Below, piece by piece: positions 7,071-8,307 of a stretch of 8,307 nucleotides of DNA. The first letter of the stretch is position 1. Each line of letters begins with the position of its first letter. Origin of the DNA: WHTB01 sp050699035 (GTDB taxonomy: Bacteria > Actinomycetota > Actinomycetes > Propionibacteriales > Nocardioidaceae); assembly GCA_050699035.1 (NCBI GenBank), contig JBOHDE010000177.1:1-8307 (forward strand). The letters run 5' to 3'. A model generated the notes under the pieces. That model did not search any database. It worked only from the letters and a program-made list of their open reading frames with translations, and was not told the DNA's origin. Position numbers and translations under genes: made by a program.

Positions 7071-7079
7071 AGGAAAGGA
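7071..7079 (+). promoter_or_regulatory. Ribosome binding site fixing the hydrolase start at 7087
   Basis: AGGAAAGGA ends seven bases before ATG 7087. The same frame is open far upstream inside the ATPase gene, so this site is what sets the true start. A second ATG at 7093 is worse spaced. Confidence 0.75.
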
Positions 7080-7086
7080 CACGCCC

Positions 7087-8307
7087 ATGACGATGACCCG
7101 ACCGAACCAGACCGATCGGCTCGCGCACCTCCCGGTACGAGCCGACGAGGATCCCTTCACGGTCGCCGTGGGCGGCTTCTATCGCCGCTGGTTCAGCCTG
7201 GTCGACGACATCGACCTGCTGAGCGAGACCGTGGCGAAGCTGACCGACACCGTCGACGAGGACTGGGTGCCGGTCTGGAGCGAGGTCGCGCGCCGCCACG
7301 TCGACCAGGCCGAGGCGGCGCTCGCGGCGGGTGACGAACGGGCCGCGCGCCAGCTGTTCCTGCAGGCCAAGACCTACTACAGCATCGGGCGCTTCCCGTC
7401 GCCGTACCACTCCGGCACGTCGTTCGCGCCGGCGGAGCTCGGCCCGCTCAAGAGCGAATGCTACGACCGCTACCTGGAGTGCTTCCGGCGCGCCAGTGAG
7501 CTGACGGACACGCGGCGAGAGACAGTGACGATCGAGCACGGCGGGTTCTCAGCGGCCGGGTACCTCTACCTACCCCCGGGCGCATCGGCGGACCAGCCGG
7601 TCGCGGCGGTGTTGGTGATGTGCGGTGCCGACATGTTCAAGGAAGACCGGGAGCATTATGCCCTCGGCGCGGTAGCGGCGGGCTTGGCGGCGCTGGTCGT
7701 CGACGGACCGGGAACGGGTCAGACGACGTTCCCCCATGCGCCCGAGTCGATCGTTGCCTGGCAGGGCGCACTGGACCTGCTGAGCTCACGGCCTGAGATC
7801 GAGGCGGATCGACTCGGGGCGTTCGGGGTCAGCCGGGGTGGTCTATGGGTGCTGCGCCTGGCGGCCCTCGACGGTCGGGTACGAGCGGTCACGGCGATCG
7901 CGCCTGGCGGGGTCGGGTACGAGGGCACGCCGGAAGAGCGGGCCAGCTGGCGAGAGTTTCGCAACGCTCGCGCCCGGCACTGGTTCGGTCCGCGGGACCA
8001 GAGACCGTCGGCCCCACAGCCGATCACGGAGAACCAGCAGCGGGAGGAGTTCCTGCTGTGGTCGCTGAAGCACAACGGGTTGCTGGACAAGCTGCAGGTG
8101 CCGACTCTGTTGATCAACGGCAAGCACGACCACCTGTCACCGATCGGCGAGCTCTACCTGGCCCTGGAGAGCGGACCCCCGACGGGCCGGGTGGCCCGCG
8201 TCTACGCGGACGACGGCCACATCGCGGCCCGCAGTGAGAAGGAGTGGGGTCCGGCGACCTGGATCTGGATGCGGGAGCAGCTGTCGGGCGGGGAGGCAAG
8301 CGGATGA
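7087..8307 (+). CDS. FrsA/DHPON-hydrolase-like alpha/beta hydrolase
   Basis: A complete 406-residue cytoplasmic hydrolase; no signal peptide or membrane helix is seen. An N-terminal helical cap (about 22-140) contains DEDWVPVW (57-64), H71, GDERAA (82-87) and AKTYYSIGRF (94-103). These match the cap of the divergent gene at the left edge. The alpha/beta core begins near ETVTIEHGGFSAAGYLYLP (145-163). DGPGTGQT (206-213) is the strand-turn typical of FrsA and 2,6-dihydroxypseudooxynicotine hydrolase. The nucleophile elbow is GVSRGG (247-252) with S249. The likely acid is D348 in NGKHDHLSP, and the likely base is H378 in DDGHIAARS. Family members cleave C-C bonds of diketone-like compounds, esters or related substrates, so the exact reaction is open. 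It lies 41 bases after the second ATPase gene, probably in the same operon, and could act on the imported compound. The stop TGA occupies the last three bases of the window. Confidence 0.92.
   Translation: MTMTRPNQTDRLAHLPVRADEDPFTVAVGGFYRRWFSLVDDIDLLSETVAKLTDTVDEDWVPVWSEVARRHVDQAEAALAAGDERAARQLFLQAKTYYSIGRFPSPYHSGTSFAPAELGPLKSECYDRYLECFRRASELTDTRRETVTIEHGGFSAAGYLYLPPGASADQPVAAVLVMCGADMFKEDREHYALGAVAAGLAALVVDGPGTGQTTFPHAPESIVAWQGALDLLSSRPEIEADRLGAFGVSRGGLWVLRLAALDGRVRAVTAIAPGGVGYEGTPEERASWREFRNARARHWFGPRDQRPSAPQPITENQQREEFLLWSLKHNGLLDKLQVPTLLINGKHDHLSPIGELYLALESGPPTGRVARVYADDGHIAARSEKEWGPATWIWMREQLSGGEASG

Noticed and set aside
6661..7086. Upstream extension of the last hydrolase frame by 142 codons.
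   Set aside because: It overlaps the C-terminal part of the second ATPase gene and is Arg/Pro/Ala-rich without motifs. The strong ribosome binding site at 7071-7079 places the start at 7087.

Overview
The window is high-GC DNA with strongly G/C-biased third codon positions. It has a Gram-positive style lipoprotein signal, GTG as well as ATG starts, and tightly overlapping genes (TGATG and GTGA junctions). All of this fits an actinobacterium; I cannot name the genus from the sequence.

Layout. Positions 1-417 hold the start of a minus-strand gene that runs off the left edge. It encodes the N-terminal helical region of an alpha/beta hydrolase of the FrsA / 2,6-dihydroxypseudooxynicotine hydrolase type. 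A 284-base divergent control region follows (418-701). It has a good sigma-A-like promoter pointing right (612-641), a perfect 10-bp inverted repeat (528-551) and two similar near-palindromic decamers. From 702 to the right edge a single plus-strand operon encodes a complete oligopeptide/dipeptide-type (Opp/Dpp, peptide/nickel class) ABC importer: lipoprotein substrate-binding protein, two permeases and two ATPases. A second full-length FrsA-like alpha/beta hydrolase comes last and ends exactly at the last base of the window. Gaps inside the operon are 61, 3, -1, -4 and 41 bases, so co-transcription and translational coupling are likely.

How it may work together. The lipoprotein would capture a solute outside the membrane, the two permeases would pass it inward, and the two ATPases would power transport. 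One or both cytoplasmic hydrolases would then cleave the imported compound. Two related hydrolases of one uncommon family, one on each side of an importer, suggest a catabolic island for a specific small molecule rather than general peptide feeding. The substrate cannot be read from the sequence. No regulator gene lies in the window.

The least ordinary features are in the two ATPases. The first carries a four-cysteine zinc-knuckle-like insert between Walker A and the Q-loop. The second has a long extra segment between Walker A and the Q-loop, and its C-terminal cysteine-cluster domain appears to be split by about 90 extra residues. No IS element, tRNA, rRNA, CRISPR array or prophage gene was seen.
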